Assembly: GCF_017873245.1 (NCBI RefSeq)
Contig: NZ_JAGGJY010000020.1
Span: forward strand, 1-55,795
Origin: Clostridium tertium
GTDB taxonomy: Bacteria > Bacillota > Clostridia > Clostridiales > Clostridiaceae
Direction: 5' to 3'
Length of the DNA: 55,795 bases
The notes under the pieces were generated by a model that had not been told where the DNA came from, searched no databases, and was given only the letters and a program-made list of their open reading frames with translations. The translations under genes and the position numbers were made by a program. Shown here piece after piece: positions 18,382-26,807 of this stretch (the stretch's first letter is position 1; the number at the start of each line of letters is the position of its first letter).

Positions 18382-19934
18382 TGAATTTATCTAAAAAAAC
18401 ATTCATCTATAGTTTTATACTTTCAGGAGGAATTGTAACTTTAATAATAATTTATTTTGTAGTTATGTTACCTTCATTATATATTGATTATTTAAGTAAA
18501 AGTCATTATCAATCTATAAAAAAAATTCAAGAAAATTATATTAAGGATAAAAATTATAATAATATATATTCACCGAATCCTTCAGGAACAGTAAGTGTAA
18601 GAATACCATCAGATGGTAATAGTATATATGCATCAAATAGTTTTGGAACATCTAAAATCACTATAAAAGATATTGATTTAGTAAATCTATTAGATGATGT
18701 TAGATATTACACTAAAAATATTGATGAAGCCAAGGAAGTTGAAAAGTATGAAAGTAAATTTTTTGACACTATAAAGAAAAGTTTTAATAAAAATACTTTT
18801 ATTAAAGAACTTCCTGTGGAATTTAAATTTATTGAAAGTAATAATAAGAATCCATTTAATGAGTCATCATACAAGATGAATGTTGTTTCTGATGATACTA
18901 TTATATATGAGTTTAATAGTTTTGATGGTATAAATTATTATACATTTTATTCCGCTATAACAATTAGTAATGAAGACATTATTTTATCATTACTTTCTGT
19001 AATGACACCTAAAATAGAAGAAATCACATCAATAGTATTTCAAAGCTTACCTATGATAGTATCAGTTCTTATATTAATAATATTGGTTTCAACATATTAT
19101 TTTTCAAGAAAAATAATAATTCCGATAAAGAAGCTAGCGAATCATGCTGAGTTTATGAAAAATAATAATATAAGTAATGTTTATCTTATTGAAATTAAGG
19201 GAGAAGATGAGATATCAGTTTTAGGTAATACATTAAATGAACTTTATATTAAATTGAATGAAAGTTTTAAAAGTTTAGAAGAAAAAAATAAATTATTAAT
19301 TGCTGAAAATAAGAGACAAGATGTATTCTTAAGAGCATCTTCACATCAATTAAAGACACCAGTTGCAGCTTCACTTTTACTTATTGAAAGTATGATAGAT
19401 GAAGTTGGTAAATATAAAAATACTAAAGAGCATTTACCTAAGGTTAAGGTTCAACTTCAAGCAATAAGGAAGATTATTGATGAAATACTAAATCTTAATA
19501 ATAAAGATTTAAATAAAAAAATGATAGATATAAAGGATTTAATAGATGAAATAATAAATCAACATGAAATTCAAATAAAAGAAAAATTCATTAATGTAGA
19601 AAGCAAAATAAATAACATTACTTTAGATACAGATTATCATTTGATGTATAAAATTATAGATAACATGATTACTAATGCTATTAACTACACAAGTGAAAAA
19701 AATGATATAAAAATAATATTAAGTGATGACAGTTTAAAAATAATAAATTACGGATCACATATAGATGAAGAACTTTTACCTAATATATTTGATGCTTTTG
19801 TATCAAGTAATTCAGAAAGTAGGGGGAATGGGTTAGGGCTTTATATAGCATATTATTATTCAAACTTATTAGGATATAAGATAGAAATTAATAATATAAG
19901 TAATGGAGTAGAGGCTATATTAAGTTTTATCTAA
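18381..19934 (+). CDS. Sensor histidine kinase
   Basis: A 517-residue membrane kinase. TM1 is at about 8-32, an extracytoplasmic sensor domain at about 33-215, TM2 at about 217-238, followed by a HAMP-like linker and HisKA with phosphoacceptor H322 in SSHQLKTPVAAS. The HATPase domain has an N-box (NMITNAINYTS) and a G-box (GNGLGLYIAYYY). The start ATG is seven bases after AAGGAGG; an in-frame TTG one codon upstream is not needed. The large sensor domain distinguishes it from the short-loop BceS-type kinases, although the gene order kinase then ABC exporter is similar. The ligand is unknown. Confidence 0.93.
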   Translation: MNLSKKTFIYSFILSGGIVTLIIIYFVVMLPSLYIDYLSKSHYQSIKKIQENYIKDKNYNNIYSPNPSGTVSVRIPSDGNSIYASNSFGTSKITIKDIDLVNLLDDVRYYTKNIDEAKEVEKYESKFFDTIKKSFNKNTFIKELPVEFKFIESNNKNPFNESSYKMNVVSDDTIIYEFNSFDGINYYTFYSAITISNEDIILSLLSVMTPKIEEITSIVFQSLPMIVSVLILIILVSTYYFSRKIIIPIKKLANHAEFMKNNNISNVYLIEIKGEDEISVLGNTLNELYIKLNESFKSLEEKNKLLIAENKRQDVFLRASSHQLKTPVAASLLLIESMIDEVGKYKNTKEHLPKVKVQLQAIRKIIDEILNLNNKDLNKKMIDIKDLIDEIINQHEIQIKEKFINVESKINNITLDTDYHLMYKIIDNMITNAINYTSEKNDIKIILSDDSLKIINYGSHIDEELLPNIFDAFVSSNSESRGNGLGLYIAYYYSNLLGYKIEINNISNGVEAILSFI

Positions 19935-19967
19935 ATATGAATTAAAGCTACAGAAAATTTGCATATT

Positions 19968-19987
19968 AAATTCATAGGAAATTCATA
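19968..19987 (+). promoter_or_regulatory. Direct repeat before ABC exporter, possible response-regulator site
   Basis: AAATTCATA occurs at 19968-19976 and again at 19979-19987, exactly 11 bp apart, about 50 bp before the ABC ATPase start. OmpR-family regulators bind such one-turn repeats. A possible -10 element TATAGT is at 20003-20008. Confidence 0.4.
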
Positions 19988-20037
19988 CCAGGATAATATA
20001 CTTATAGTATAGAAGTTAGGAAAAAGAGGGAGCAATA

Positions 20038-20937
20038 ATGATTACTATAAATAATTTAGAAGTTAAATATGGAAAAGAAGTAGCTTTATTAATAAAATCT
20101 CCTATTAAATTTGAAGCAGGGGATAGAATTGGAATAATAGGTTCAAATGGTGCTGGTAAGACTACTTTGGTAAAATCAATTTTAGGACTTATTAACTATA
20201 ATGGATCTATTAATACAAATATAAAACCAGAGCAAATGTCTGCACATATGCAAAGTAATAATTATGTAGATACGATGGCAGTGAAGCATATAATAGAAGC
20301 TATTTTAGATACAAGAATTAAGAAGAATAAGAAGCTACAAGAATTAATCAATTTCTTTAATTTTAATGATTGTTTAAATAAAAAGTATAGTGTACTTTCT
20401 GGGGGACAAAAGCAAAGGCTTACAATAATACTAGTTTTAATTCAGGATACACCTTTAGCTTTCTTTGATGAAGTTACTTCTGGGCTTGATTTTGAAACAA
20501 GGCAACAATTAATGAGTAAAATTGAAGAATGGTATAGAAATAAAAACACAACAATTTGTATAGTATCTCATTATTATGAAGAGTTGGAGCAATTAACTAA
20601 CAAAATATTAATATTAGAAAAGGGAAGAGTTATTGATTTTGGAAATAAAGAAGAATTATTTAAAAAGTATTGTGGGAAATCAATAATAATTTTAGCTAAT
20701 ACAAAAGAAAATGTTGAAATTACAAAAGGCTTTAGAAAAATAAAATCACCAAAGCACTTAATAGCGGTGTCTTGTTTAAGTATAGAGGAAGAAATAGAAG
20801 TATCGAAGATTCTAATTGAAAAAGATATAAGTTTTAAAAGAAGTAATTCTGATATAGAAATAATGAGTATTAACGCAAAGAATAAAAATGATATTTATAG
20901 AGAGGAAGGTGAAAAAGTTGAAAGTAAAATTAGTTAG
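20038..20937 (+). CDS. ABC transporter ATP-binding protein
   Basis: A 299-residue ATPase that would drive the ABC-2 permease encoded next. Walker A is GSNGAGKTT at 35-43, the signature LSGGQ at 120-124 and Walker B LAFFDE at 140-145, with an H-loop in IVSHYYEE. The last 80 residues form an extension after the core. The gene lies 103 bp after the kinase gene and its stop is downstream of the permease start, so ATPase and permease are translationally coupled. The probable role is export of a peptide, lipid or antibiotic under control of the adjacent two-component system; the substrate is not evident. Confidence 0.93.
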   Translation: MITINNLEVKYGKEVALLIKSPIKFEAGDRIGIIGSNGAGKTTLVKSILGLINYNGSINTNIKPEQMSAHMQSNNYVDTMAVKHIIEAILDTRIKKNKKLQELINFFNFNDCLNKKYSVLSGGQKQRLTIILVLIQDTPLAFFDEVTSGLDFETRQQLMSKIEEWYRNKNTTICIVSHYYEELEQLTNKILILEKGRVIDFGNKEELFKKYCGKSIIILANTKENVEITKGFRKIKSPKHLIAVSCLSIEEEIEVSKILIEKDISFKRSNSDIEIMSINAKNKNDIYREEGEKVESKIS

Positions 20938-21712
20938 GTATAATTTAGTGAAATATGAGTTTAGAAATTTAGTAGGAAATATATTTGCAGTAATATTTGG
21001 AGTTATATTTCCAATATTTATGTCTATTTTTTTAGGAAATATAATTGGTGGAAAAGCTCCAGAAGAATTTAGAGAAGTTATAATGACTAATATTTTTATA
21101 AGTAATAGTTTAATGATTCCATTAGCTACGGTATTTATAGGGTATTCAGCAACATTTTCACAAGAACTTGAAAAAAGTATTCCTCTTCGTTTTAGGTTAT
21201 TTGGATATAGTGAAAAAACACTTATTGTTTCTAAAGTATTAGCCTATTTAATTTTTATGACAATAGCATTGGTTATTTATGTAATAGCATCATTTTCAGC
21301 ATTAAAAGTACAAGTTCCATCCTTTAGTTCAGCTACGATTTTAATAGTTTCATTATATTTTCTTGCTACAATATTTTTTGCATTAGCTCATGGAATATCT
21401 TTATTTTTTAAAAAGTTTGGTCCAACCTATGCCATAACAATGACACTATATTTTGCAATAATGATACTAAGTGGAATGTTTGGAGTTCAAGCAAAGGATT
21501 TTCCAGAACCATTAATGAAGGTTGCATATTTATTTCCAACAACCTATATATGTGGAGAATTTATTGATTTTTGGAAAAGTGGGAGTTATAACTTTATGCC
21601 ATATATACAATCTTTAATGCTATTTACTGCAATAGCATTTATAGTCTTATTTTTAGCTATAAATCATGATTCTAGATATAGTCATGGTGATAAAGTTTCA
21701 GTGAGTAAGTAG
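20918..21712 (+). CDS. ABC-2 type permease
   Basis: A 264-residue integral membrane protein with six hydrophobic segments (about 20-40, 50-75, 98-120, 130-155, 165-185, 225-245) and a typical short linker SFSQELEKSIPLRFRLFGYS coupling loop after the second segment. The start is most likely TTG at 20918, seven bases after AGGAAGG (20903-20910). That gives a 20-bp overlap with the ATPase gene; an in-frame ATG at 20888 would need a much longer overlap and lacks an RBS. It forms the exporter with the preceding ATPase. Confidence 0.85.
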   Translation: MKVKLVRYNLVKYEFRNLVGNIFAVIFGVIFPIFMSIFLGNIIGGKAPEEFREVIMTNIFISNSLMIPLATVFIGYSATFSQELEKSIPLRFRLFGYSEKTLIVSKVLAYLIFMTIALVIYVIASFSALKVQVPSFSSATILIVSLYFLATIFFALAHGISLFFKKFGPTYAITMTLYFAIMILSGMFGVQAKDFPEPLMKVAYLFPTTYICGEFIDFWKSGSYNFMPYIQSLMLFTAIAFIVLFLAINHDSRYSHGDKVSVSK

Positions 21713-21831
21713 TGAAACTTTTTACAGATAATGACTATATTCCTATAGTAATATAAATATAGACTTATAAGAATTTACATTTATTCAACAGATATAAATA
21801 CAAGTTATGTTAATAAAGTTTAAAAGGAGGT

Positions 21832-21864
21832 GGATAATTATTTTAATTATCTACTTTTTTATTT
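21832..21864 (+). terminator. Terminator after two-component/ABC module
   Basis: GTGGATAATTA/TTT/TAATTATCTAC stem followed by TTTTTTATTT, about 120 bp after the permease stop codon. Confidence 0.8.
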
Positions 21865-21921
21865 ATGAATTCAATATTTAAATGCTAATTCTAGTAATAT
21901 TATGTAAATCAATAAAATATG

Positions 21922-21947
21922 AAAAAATAAATGATTTAATTGCTTTA
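21922..21947 (+). repeat. 26-bp direct repeat, copy 2
   Basis: Same orientation and 24 of 26 bases identical to 17542-17567. It lies after the terminator of the two-component/ABC module and about 100 bp before the YgiQ gene. Confidence 0.6.
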
Positions 21948-22048
21948 AAATGTTATAATCATTAGACGTAATGTTAATATTGATATGTAGAGGATAAATG
22001 CGAAGATTTCAAGTATCAATTGTCAATTTTAAAAAAGTGGGTGTTTAA

Positions 22049-24070
22049 ATGTCAAATAACAGATTTTTACCAATCAGTAAAGAAGATATGCAAGAACGTG
22101 GATGGGAACAATGTGATTTCATTATAGTAACAGGGGATGCCTATATAGATCATCATAGTTTTGGAACAGCAATTATTTCAAGAGTATTAGAAGATGCAGG
22201 ATATAAAGTTGGTATAATCCCACAGCCAGATTGGCATAGTACAGACGATTTTATGAAGCTTGGAAGACCAAGGCTTGCTTTCTTAGTTAATGGTGGGAAT
22301 ATGGACCCTATGGTTAACCACTATACTGTAAGCAAGAGAAGAAGGGAAAAAGATCTTTATACTCCTGGTGGAAAAATGGGAGCAAGACCAGATAGAGCCA
22401 CAATAGTTTATTGTAATAAAATAAGAGAAGCTTATAAAAATATAAATATTGTTATAGGTGGACTTGAAGCAAGTTTAAGAAGATTAGCTCACTATGATTA
22501 TTGGGATAATAATGTAAGAAATTCAATACTTATAGATAGTGGAGCAGATCTTATAACATATGGAATGAGTGAAAAGCAAATTGTAGAAGTTGCAAATGCT
22601 TTAAATGATGGATTTGAAGCAAAATACATAAGACATATAAATGGAACTACATATACTATAGATTCATTAGATGAAATTTATGGTGATTATAAGTTGTTAC
22701 CTTCAAGAGAAGAAGTTACAAAAGATAAAATGAAATATGCAGAGGCTTTTAAAATACAATATGAAGAACAAGATCCTGTAAGAGGAAAAGTTTTAGTACA
22801 AAAGCATGGTGATAGATATGTAGTTTGTAATACTCCAGAAATGCCTCTTACAAGAGAAGAGTTAGATAAGGTTTATGGACTTCCATATACTAAAGAATGT
22901 CATCCTATATATGATGAATTTGGTGGAATTGCAGCTTTAGAAGAAGTAAAATTTAGTATAGTAAGCTCAAGAGGATGTTTTGGTAATTGTTCATTTTGTG
23001 CAATTACATTCCATCAAGGAAGAGCAGTTCAAAGTAGAAGTGAATCATCTATATTAGATGAAGCTGTTGAAATAACTAATCTTAAAGATTTTAAGGGATA
23101 TATACATGATGTTGGAGGTCCAACTGCAAACTTTAGAAAACCAGCTTGTAAAACACAGCTTACTATAGGTGCATGTAAGAGTAAACAATGTTTAACTCCA
23201 AAGCCATGTAAAAACTTAATAGTAGATCATAGTGAATTCTTAGGATTACTTAGAAAAATAAGAAAGCTTCCTAAAGTAAAGAAAGCATTTGTTCGTTCAG
23301 GATTAAGATATGACTACATAATGGCGGACAAAGATGATACTTTCTTTAGAGAACTTGTTGAACATCATGTAAGTGGACAATTAAAAGTTGCTCCAGAGCA
23401 TGTTGCAGCTAATACTTTAAAATATATGGGTAAGCCTTCAGGTGATACTTATGATAGATTTAGAGAAAAGTTCTTTAAGATTAACAAGCAATTAGGTAAG
23501 GAACAATACTTAATTCCATACCTAATGTCAAGCCATCCAGGTAGTGGATTAAATGAAGCTATAGAATTAGCTGAATATTTAAGAGATACAAAATATCAAC
23601 CAGAGCAAGTTCAAGACTTTTATCCAACACCAGGAACATTATCAACAGCTATGTTCTATACAGGAGTAGACCCTATAACTGGTAAAGAAGTATATGTTCC
23701 AAAGACAAGAGAAGAAAAAGCTATGCAAAGAGCACTTCTTCAATTTAAAAATCCTAAGAATTACAATTTAGTTCATGATGCATTAGTTAAAGCAGGAAGA
23801 GAAGACTTAATAGGAAATGGTCCTAAGTGCTTAATAAAATCAAAAGCAGATAGGTATATAGCTAAGATGAAAAAGGAAGAAGCAATAGCTAGAGGTAGTT
23901 CTAATAGAGGTAAACAAGGATCTAAGTCAAAATCAGCTTCAAAAATGAATAATAAATCAAATTCAAAGTCTACAAATAACAAATGTGCGGCAAAAGAAAA
24001 ATTTGGAGATTTTAAAGGTAAAGGACCAAAGTCAAGAAGTAGCAAGAGCAATAGTAGAAAAGGTAGATAA
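22049..24070 (+). CDS. YgiQ-family radical SAM protein
   Basis: A 673-residue member of the YgiQ (UPF0313) family. The N-terminal third (about 1-290) is the conserved YgiQ_N domain starting [14 protein letters not shown]. The radical SAM core follows, with the [4Fe-4S] cysteines C310, C314 and C317 (CFGNCSFC, a C-x3-C-x2-C spacing). A C-terminal DUF3362-like region precedes a Lys/Ser/Asn-rich tail (about 630-673) that is probably disordered. The family is widespread in anaerobes but its reaction is unknown; the presence of a full cluster motif argues for catalysis. RBS quality is modest (AAAGTGGGTG). The RelA/SpoT-like gene follows after 45 bp without a terminator. Confidence 0.93.
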   Translation: MSNNRFLPISKEDMQERGWEQCDFIIVTGDAYIDHHSFGTAIISRVLEDAGYKVGIIPQPDWHSTDDFMKLGRPRLAFLVNGGNMDPMVNHYTVSKRRREKDLYTPGGKMGARPDRATIVYCNKIREAYKNINIVIGGLEASLRRLAHYDYWDNNVRNSILIDSGADLITYGMSEKQIVEVANALNDGFEAKYIRHINGTTYTIDSLDEIYGDYKLLPSREEVTKDKMKYAEAFKIQYEEQDPVRGKVLVQKHGDRYVVCNTPEMPLTREELDKVYGLPYTKECHPIYDEFGGIAALEEVKFSIVSSRGCFGNCSFCAITFHQGRAVQSRSESSILDEAVEITNLKDFKGYIHDVGGPTANFRKPACKTQLTIGACKSKQCLTPKPCKNLIVDHSEFLGLLRKIRKLPKVKKAFVRSGLRYDYIMADKDDTFFRELVEHHVSGQLKVAPEHVAANTLKYMGKPSGDTYDRFREKFFKINKQLGKEQYLIPYLMSSHPGSGLNEAIELAEYLRDTKYQPEQVQDFYPTPGTLSTAMFYTGVDPITGKEVYVPKTREEKAMQRALLQFKNPKNYNLVHDALVKAGREDLIGNGPKCLIKSKADRYIAKMKKEEAIARGSSNRGKQGSKSKSASKMNNKSNSKSTNNKCAAKEKFGDFKGKGPKSRSSKSNSRKGR

Positions 24071-24115
24071 AATTAAACTACTACAATAATCCTATAGCCA
24101 AAGGGGAAGAAGTAA

Positions 24116-24913
24116 ATGAAAAAGAGTTTTAGGATAGATGAATTCATATTAAAATATCCACAGGTAGAAGAGATAATAAAAGAAAATAATATAGACATCG
24201 AAGTTTTAAAAGATATTTATAATGATTTCGTAGATTATGAAGTTTCTTATGAGAATCAAGCAGACTTTATATCTAATATTTTACGTTCTCAGCCAATGAT
24301 TCATTCAGTGAAATCAAGAATAAAAGATCCAGATAGATTAATTGAAAAAATCATAAGAAAAACTGAAGATAGAAAATTAAAATATGGTGAAGACTTTCAA
24401 TTTACTTTAGATAATTATAAAAATGAAATAAATGATTTAATTGGAATTAGAGTTATACACATATTTAAAGATCAGTGGCAGGATATTCATGAATTTATCA
24501 CTAAGACTTGGAAGGTTATAGAGGTTACTGCAAATGTTAGAGAAGGAGATAATACTAAGAAGTTTGAAGAATTAGATATTGAGGTTAGATCAAGAATATC
24601 AGGATATAGATCGGTCCATTACCTAGTTGAGTTTTATCCAACTAACGAAAAAGTTATAGCTGAAATTCAAGTTAGAACAATATTTGAAGAAGGTTATGGT
24701 GAAATAGATCATAGACTTAGATATTCTCACGTAGAAATACCAGAAATATTAAAGTCAAATCTCCTTTTATTTAATAGAATTGCAGGAAGTGCTGATGAAA
24801 TGGCTTCTTTGATAAATGATTTAAGTAAAGAATGGTTTAATAAAGAAGAAGAATTTTTAAATGTAATAAAAAAGCAACAGGAAGAAATAGAAAGATTAAA
24901 AAGTTTAAAATAG
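24116..24913 (+). CDS. Small RelA/SpoT-domain protein (GTP pyrophosphokinase-like)
   Basis: A 265-residue single-domain RelA/SpoT homologue without HD hydrolase or TGS domains. The domain spans about 55-200, with SRIKDPDRLIEKIIRK (substrate-binding basic helix), IGIRVIHIF, SGYRSVHYLVEF and the EIQVRTIFEEGYGEIDHRLRY signature. A charged C-terminal helix follows. Such proteins can make (p)ppGpp or related alarmones, though some clades are of untested activity. It probably shares a transcript with the YgiQ gene and ends at a terminator. Confidence 0.88.
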   Translation: MKKSFRIDEFILKYPQVEEIIKENNIDIEVLKDIYNDFVDYEVSYENQADFISNILRSQPMIHSVKSRIKDPDRLIEKIIRKTEDRKLKYGEDFQFTLDNYKNEINDLIGIRVIHIFKDQWQDIHEFITKTWKVIEVTANVREGDNTKKFEELDIEVRSRISGYRSVHYLVEFYPTNEKVIAEIQVRTIFEEGYGEIDHRLRYSHVEIPEILKSNLLLFNRIAGSADEMASLINDLSKEWFNKEEEFLNVIKKQQEEIERLKSLK

Positions 24914-24953
24914 AAAAGGGGCAGATTTAATAATTCAAATCTGCCTTTTTTGA
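24914..24953 (+). terminator. Terminator after RelA/SpoT-like gene
   Basis: The stem GGGGCAGATTT pairs with AAATCTGCC around a short AT loop and is followed by TTTTTTG; it begins directly after the stop codon. Confidence 0.93.
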
Positions 24954-25027
24954 AATAGAAGAAGATTTTTTTCTTAATTTTTTCATTCTTTCACCATTTT
25001 GCTTCGTAAAATATTACAGATTATATA

Positions 25028-25056
25028 TTGACTAAACATAGATAATAATCTATATT
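25028..25056 (+). promoter_or_regulatory. Promoter of ArsR-MATE-gshAB operon
   Basis: -35 TTGACT (25028-25033), a 17-bp spacer and -10 TATATT (25051-25056). The spacer is filled by the first of three operator dyads, so bound repressor would block RNA polymerase. Confidence 0.65.
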
Positions 25057-25120
25057 TAAATGTGTTATAAATAGATAAGTATCTATATATTATATAAATT
25101 ATATATAGATACTTGTCTAT
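25038..25120 (+). promoter_or_regulatory. Three ArsR-type operator dyads
   Basis: Three 16-bp inverted repeats share ATAGAT-N4-(A/G)TCTAT: 25038-25053, 25071-25086 and 25105-25120. Their starts are 33 and 34 bp apart, about three helical turns, so three dimers would bind one face of the DNA. The first lies between -35 and -10; the other two are in the leader. The pattern matches ArsR/SmtB-type dyads and the adjacent regulator gene. Confidence 0.75.
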
Positions 25121-25134
25121 GTAAGGAGGGTGTA

Positions 25135-25458
25135 ATGATTAAAAACTATGAGAAGAATATAAAAATATTTAAAGCACTAGGTGAAATAAATAGAGTTAAG
25201 ATAGTAGATATGTTATCTACAGGGGAAAAATGTGCTTGTATAATCTTAGAAAATTTTCATTTTACCCAACCAACATTATCACATCATATGAAGGTTTTGA
25301 TGGATTGTGGAGTAGTGAAATGTAGAAAAGAAGGAACATGGATGTATTATAGTTTGGATATAGAATCATGTGACGAACTTATGAGATTTTTGAATAGTAT
25401 TTTAACTAATAATCAAAGATGTATATGTAGTTCAAAGTGCATTGATAAGAATGAATAA
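25135..25458 (+). CDS. ArsR-family metal(loid)-responsive repressor
   Basis: A 107-residue winged-helix repressor of the ArsR/SmtB family. The helix-turn-helix is in FTQPTLSHHMKVLMDCGVV (about 43-61). Cys33 and Cys35 (KCACII) sit where the classical ArsR As(III)/Sb(III) site ELCVCDL lies, and additional cysteines occur at 58, 63, 79 and in the C-terminal tail (C96, C98, C102: CICSSKC), which could supply a third ligand. A soft-metal or metalloid inducer such as As(III) is therefore likely but unproven. RBS AAGGAGGG is strong. The operon continues into a MATE gene 20 bp after the stop. Confidence 0.92.
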   Translation: MIKNYEKNIKIFKALGEINRVKIVDMLSTGEKCACIILENFHFTQPTLSHHMKVLMDCGVVKCRKEGTWMYYSLDIESCDELMRFLNSILTNNQRCICSSKCIDKNE

Positions 25459-25478
25459 TTTTTAATATGGAGAGAAAT

Positions 25479-26807
25479 ATGAAAAAGGTTGATTTAACTA
25501 AAGGTAATGTGTTAAAGGTATTAATAGCCTTAGCAATACCTATAATAGGTAGTTCTCTATTACAATTTACTTATAACTTAATAGATATGTTATGGGTAGG
25601 GGGATTAGGTAGTGATGCAGTAGCAAGTATAGGATCTTCTAGCTTTTTTATTGGACTTGGATATTCAATTAATGCTTTTGTTATCATAGGGACAGGAATA
25701 AAGGTTGCACACTCTATAGGGAAAAAAGATAATAAAGCGGTAGAAGAGTATATATCTAATGGAGTAATATTAAATGGAGCTGTCAGCTTAATATATTGTT
25801 TAGTATTAATCTTTTTTGGAAAGAACTTTATACAGTTTTTAAATTTAGGTAATACTATAGTTGAAAAACAAGCATATATTTATTTAGCTATAAGTTCGCC
25901 AATGCTTTTCTTTTCATTTTTCAATACATTATATATCAGAATTTTTAATAGTTTTGGTGTTAATAAAAGTGCTCTTAATATAAGTGCAGTAGGAGTAGTT
26001 ATAAATATGATTCTAGATCCTCTATTTATATATGGTATTGATCTAGGAGTTACAGGTGCTGCTCTTGGAACATTAATAGCAAATGGAATTATGTTTATAT
26101 TATTTATAATAAAGGCAAGGAACTTATTTAGTATTAATTTTAGAAATGGATTGGATTATAAGAAGATTAAAGAAATAACTATTTTAGGACTTCCTATGTC
26201 TTTTCAAAGAGTATTATTTACTTTAGTAAATATAATTTTAGCTAGATTAATAGGAGGATTTGGTTCAGATGCAATAGCAGCTCAAAAAATAGGTCTACAA
26301 ATAGAATCTATAGTTTATATGGTTGTAGGTGGATTAAATGGAGCTATTGCTGGTTTTGTTGGACAAAATTACGGAGCTAAAAAGTATACCAGAATAAACA
26401 AAGGATATAATACTGCAATAGGAATAGGGATGATTTATGCTTTATTTGTAAGTATAATATTTATATTTGTTCCAGAGGTATTAGTAAAGATATTTATTAG
26501 AGAAAATAATACTATTGTAATTGCAAGTGATTATTTAAGAATAATAGGATTTTCACAAATATTTGCAACTATAGAAATGATATCTAACGGTGTGTTTACA
26601 GGGCTTGGAGTTCCTAAAATACCAGCGCTTATAAGTATAATTTTTACTATACTTAGAATTCCACTAGCATTAGTGCTTACAAGATATATAGGAGTAAGTG
26701 GAATATGGTGGGGAATATCAATATCAAGTATTTTAAAAGGTTCTACAGCCTATATCATTTATAAATTTAGCATATGGAAGGAGTATAAAGATGTTAGATG
26801 TGATTAA
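25479..26807 (+). CDS. MATE-family efflux protein in ArsR operon
   Basis: A 442-residue MATE transporter with about twelve helices. Signature segments are LTKGNVLKVLIALAIPIIGSSLLQFTYNLIDMLWVG at the N-terminus and the second MatE repeat beginning near residue 230 (ILGLPMSFQRVLF). Start 25479 is preferred because GGAGAG (25469-25474) precedes it; an in-frame ATG at 25467 overlaps that RBS. It lies between an ArsR repressor and gshAB and overlaps the latter by 17 bp, so it would be induced together with glutathione synthesis. A thiol conjugate or toxic cation is a plausible substrate, by inference. This family is not the usual partner of ArsR, where ArsB/Acr3 or P-type ATPases are typical. Confidence 0.93.
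   Translation: MKKVDLTKGNVLKVLIALAIPIIGSSLLQFTYNLIDMLWVGGLGSDAVASIGSSSFFIGLGYSINAFVIIGTGIKVAHSIGKKDNKAVEEYISNGVILNGAVSLIYCLVLIFFGKNFIQFLNLGNTIVEKQAYIYLAISSPMLFFSFFNTLYIRIFNSFGVNKSALNISAVGVVINMILDPLFIYGIDLGVTGAALGTLIANGIMFILFIIKARNLFSINFRNGLDYKKIKEITILGLPMSFQRVLFTLVNIILARLIGGFGSDAIAAQKIGLQIESIVYMVVGGLNGAIAGFVGQNYGAKKYTRINKGYNTAIGIGMIYALFVSIIFIFVPEVLVKIFIRENNTIVIASDYLRIIGFSQIFATIEMISNGVFTGLGVPKIPALISIIFTILRIPLALVLTRYIGVSGIWWGISISSILKGSTAYIIYKFSIWKEYKDVRCD

Larger units (their letters stand above)
21713..22048. other. Region between ABC exporter and YgiQ gene
   Basis: No gene is seen. It contains a terminator-like hairpin (21832-21861), copy 2 of the 26-bp repeat (21922-21947) and, directly before the next gene, an ATTGATA...TATCAAT hairpin (about 21979-22019) enclosing TAGAGG and TGCGAAG. 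Confidence 0.5.

Noticed and set aside
21981..22018. TAGAGG...TGCGAAG...TTTCAAGTA before the YgiQ gene resembles the first strand of a lysine riboswitch (L-box).
   Set aside because: The remaining L-box helices and conserved segments do not follow, and the gene starts about 30 bp later. The hairpin is kept only as a local structure.
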